Below, one piece after another: positions 23,671-25,217 of a stretch of 25,217 nucleotides of DNA; within the stretch, counting starts at the first letter, position 1; each line of letters starts with the position of its first letter. Both the position numbers and the translations under genes were made by a program. Where the stretch lies: contig CAXMOO010000210.1 of NCBI GenBank assembly GCA_964195005.1, positions 1-25,217 of the forward strand, written 5' to 3'. The notes under the pieces are model-generated. The model was not told the origin of the DNA and searched no databases. It saw nothing but the letters and a program-made list of their open reading frames with translations. The stretch is from JAUXLW01 sp964195005. Lineage in GTDB: Bacteria > Actinomycetota > Acidimicrobiia > Spongiisociales > SHLN01.

Positions 23671-23912
23671 TAGAAAGCCCCGGAGTTATTGGCCGGTTCC
23701 GGAAGCTTCCCACGAATCCCAGATATCTTGGGGCCAGACCCAACGAAAACCCAACCTGCTGTTCAAGCCTTTTGATTTCCGACGGCCAGACCAGTGGTAG
23801 ACGAACGCCGCGAACGTCCCTCACCACCGCCGCCAAGAAGCCCCTGCTTGCCCCGCTCTATATGTGCCGTTATGTGCAGGGTCGAACTACTCCTTGGAGT
23901 TTCTCGTCTGGG

Positions 23913-24558
23913 TCAGTTGTCGGAGACGGTGAACATGATTGCGTGGTCCCCGCCGGGCTCTTCGAAACAGTTGAGAACATGTTGCCCCGGTGTATCGAGC
24001 GTGACGGATAGCTCGTACTCGTGGTCCCGACCCGTGGGAGGTAATCGCCCTGCGTAGAACTCGTCAGCTGCTATCGATGTCGCTCCTACGACCTCGAAGA
24101 TTCCCTTCTCCAGAATCTCGGCAGCCGTGGACCCGTCCGGAACTGACCACACTCCGAACCCCACAGCGGTGTTGTCTGATTCGTTGATGACCGTAAAGCT
24201 CACTGTTGAGTCGAGGTCAAACTCGGTCGGTCCTTCATATACACACTCGTTGCCGTCGTACGTAGCGATTGGGTCGCTAGTGGTGTCGCTGACCGCCAAC
24301 GCCTCATCGACCGTCAACGCCGCAGCAGTCGTCGTTGTGGGAGGCTGCGTCGTGACCGGCGTCGCTGTGGTCACCGGTGCGGCAGGGGCAGCTATGGACG
24401 CCGTTGTGGTTGTCGTCGGTGTTGGAGGTGGCGCGGTCGTAGCCGCTGACGCATCGTCCTCCGACGAGCCGCACGCCGCAACGATCAGGAGCATGACCAG
24501 CATCGGCGCAACGGCCCTCAGCTGTTGCCGCCAACGCCTCCGGCTCTTGGTTTCCCAT
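23913..24558 (-). CDS. Secreted lipoprotein of unknown function, probable frameshift at its start
   Basis: The frame encodes a lipoprotein signal (Arg-rich SRRRWRQQLR, hydrophobic APMLVMLLIVAA, lipid-modified Cys), a Thr/Pro-rich linker, and a ~130-aa domain. That domain has ECVYEGPTEFDLDSTVSFTV, then VGFGVWSVPDGSTAAEIL and TGRDHEYELSVTLDTPGQHV, and ends HAIMFTVSDN. It reads like a beta-sandwich of cupredoxin-like wording, but no metal ligands can be assigned. The best ribosome-binding site (GAGGGAGGAG, 24569-24578) and its ATG at 24558 are one base out of frame. Removing one G from ATGGGAAACC would give METKSRRRW and a perfect signal peptide. In the sequence as given, legal starts are GTG 24650 or 24614 (unusually long leader) or ATG 24503 (no basic residues). 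Confidence 0.7.
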
Positions 24559-24705
24559 GGTGATGCGTCTCCTCCCTCAGCTTCACACTGAATCTGCTCT
24601 GTCTGCACGTTCACGTTCGTCCCCCCATCGCACCCCGCACTCCTCCGCACAGCGACTCGGCCTGCGCCAATCGACTAGTGCTGGGGGCTGCCGGTACCTG
24701 CACCA

Positions 24706-25217
24706 TCAGTCCTCCGGCACCGCCACCCACACCGCCGCATCGCCGCCGTCGTGTCCTACGGCCACGAAGCCGGGGGCAGTGACGGTCACCCTGAATACCC
24801 AGTCACTACCGAAGAGCGCGTCATCGTTGGGGACCCGGCTCCACGTGATGCCATCAACAGAGGTCCACACCATCGCCTCGGCTCCGACTGCCACCAGACC
24901 AGACCCGCCCGCAGTCACGCCTGTCATGGAGCCGCGGACTGCCTCATCGTCGGGAACTCGGGTCCAGGTGATGCCATCGGGAGACGTCCACACCGGCGTT
25001 TCCGCTAGCCCCGATGGGTGGTAGTCGGCTCCGACTGCCACCAGACCGGGTCCCCCGACGGTCACACCCAACATCGAGGGGTTACCCCCTGTCCCGAAGA
25101 CAGTCTCATCGTGGGGGACTCGCGACCAGTTGATCCCGTCCACAGACGTCCATACCGCTGGATTGTTCTCAGGATTGTTGTCCCATGGACCTTGCCCGCC
25201 GTCGTTTCCGACCGCGA
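24706..25217 (-). CDS. Repeat protein with beta-propeller-like WTS-DGITW repeats (partial, 5' end outside window)
   Basis: The frame is open from the right edge to the stop at 24706 and gives about 169 residues. It contains three repeats of ~45-55 residues: VWTSVDGINWSRVPHDETVF, VWTSPDGITWTRVPDDEAVR and VWTSVDGITWSRVPNDDALF, each followed by a segment ending in LVAVG or FVAVG. The WTS.DG..W wording resembles exo-alpha-sialidase/BNR-like or kelch-like blades found in secreted actinobacterial proteins. No enzymatic residues can be assigned. It lies upstream of and co-oriented with the lipoprotein (147-nt gap), so they may share a transcript. The N-terminus and any signal peptide are beyond the window. 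Confidence 0.7.
   Translation of the reverse strand, partial: AVGNDGGQGPWDNNPENNPAVWTSVDGINWSRVPHDETVFGTGGNPSMLGVTVGGPGLVAVGADYHPSGLAETPVWTSPDGITWTRVPDDEAVRGSMTGVTAGGSGLVAVGAEAMVWTSVDGITWSRVPNDDALFGSDWVFRVTVTAPGFVAVGHDGGDAAVWVAVPED

Noticed and set aside
23627..23836. Minus-strand 69-codon ORF ending in DGLEPPTSSL
   Set aside because: Its C-terminus is the antisense translation of the tRNA-Val T arm and anticodon arm, a well-known false ORF seen opposite tRNA genes. The remainder shows no family motif.
1..25217. CRISPR arrays, insertion sequences, integrases, rRNA genes and riboswitches
   Set aside because: None was recognised on reading both strands. No regularly spaced repeats, transposase motifs or conserved aptamer cores were seen.

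Overview
The window comes from a GC-rich bacterium. It most likely belongs to the Actinomycetota, probably the Acidimicrobiia or a near relative. The evidence is high GC, many GTG/TTG starts, genes overlapping by 1-14 nt, an LLM-family (probably F420-type) oxidoreductase, lipoproteins with long Thr-rich linkers after the lipobox, and the style of the transaldolase/glucose-6-phosphate isomerase pair. The taxonomic call is inference from gene content; there is no rRNA in the window.

Left part (1-8224). The tail of an FAD-binding subunit is translationally coupled to a 912-aa fusion of a [2Fe-2S] subunit with a molybdenum-cofactor subunit (xanthine dehydrogenase / aldehyde oxidoreductase family). 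An LLM-class oxidoreductase and a TetR-type repressor follow on the minus strand. Divergent from the repressor are a multi-pass membrane protein and a tightly packed heme-type importer: lipoprotein (HmuT-like), permease (HmuU-like) and ATPase (HmuV-like).

Central part (8424-17515). A compact plus-strand sugar operon runs GH15 glucan hydrolase, transaldolase, glucose-6-phosphate isomerase, HAD phosphatase, 6-phosphogluconate dehydrogenase (short form) and glucose-6-phosphate dehydrogenase. It links release of glucose from alpha-glucans to the oxidative and non-oxidative pentose phosphate pathway. A sigma-70 family factor converges on it from the minus strand.

Right part (17642-25217). This is accessory in character. 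An atypical TetR-like regulator starts beside an AT-rich island with two overlapping divergent promoters whose -35 boxes are the arms of one palindrome; the plus-strand promoter leads to a possible 101-aa membrane protein. Two closely related DUF389 membrane proteins then face each other, with two small ORFs and a strong imperfect hairpin between them. Next is a TIR-like nucleotide-binding gene interrupted by an in-frame amber codon and apparently lacking its catalytic segment, directly beside a tRNA-Val(UAC). The window ends with a lipoprotein gene whose best ribosome-binding site and ATG are one base out of frame, and a repeat protein running off the right edge.

The most notable observations are the face-to-face promoter island, the decayed TIR-like gene at the tRNA, and the inverted DUF389 pair. 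No CRISPR array, transposase, integrase or rRNA gene was recognised.
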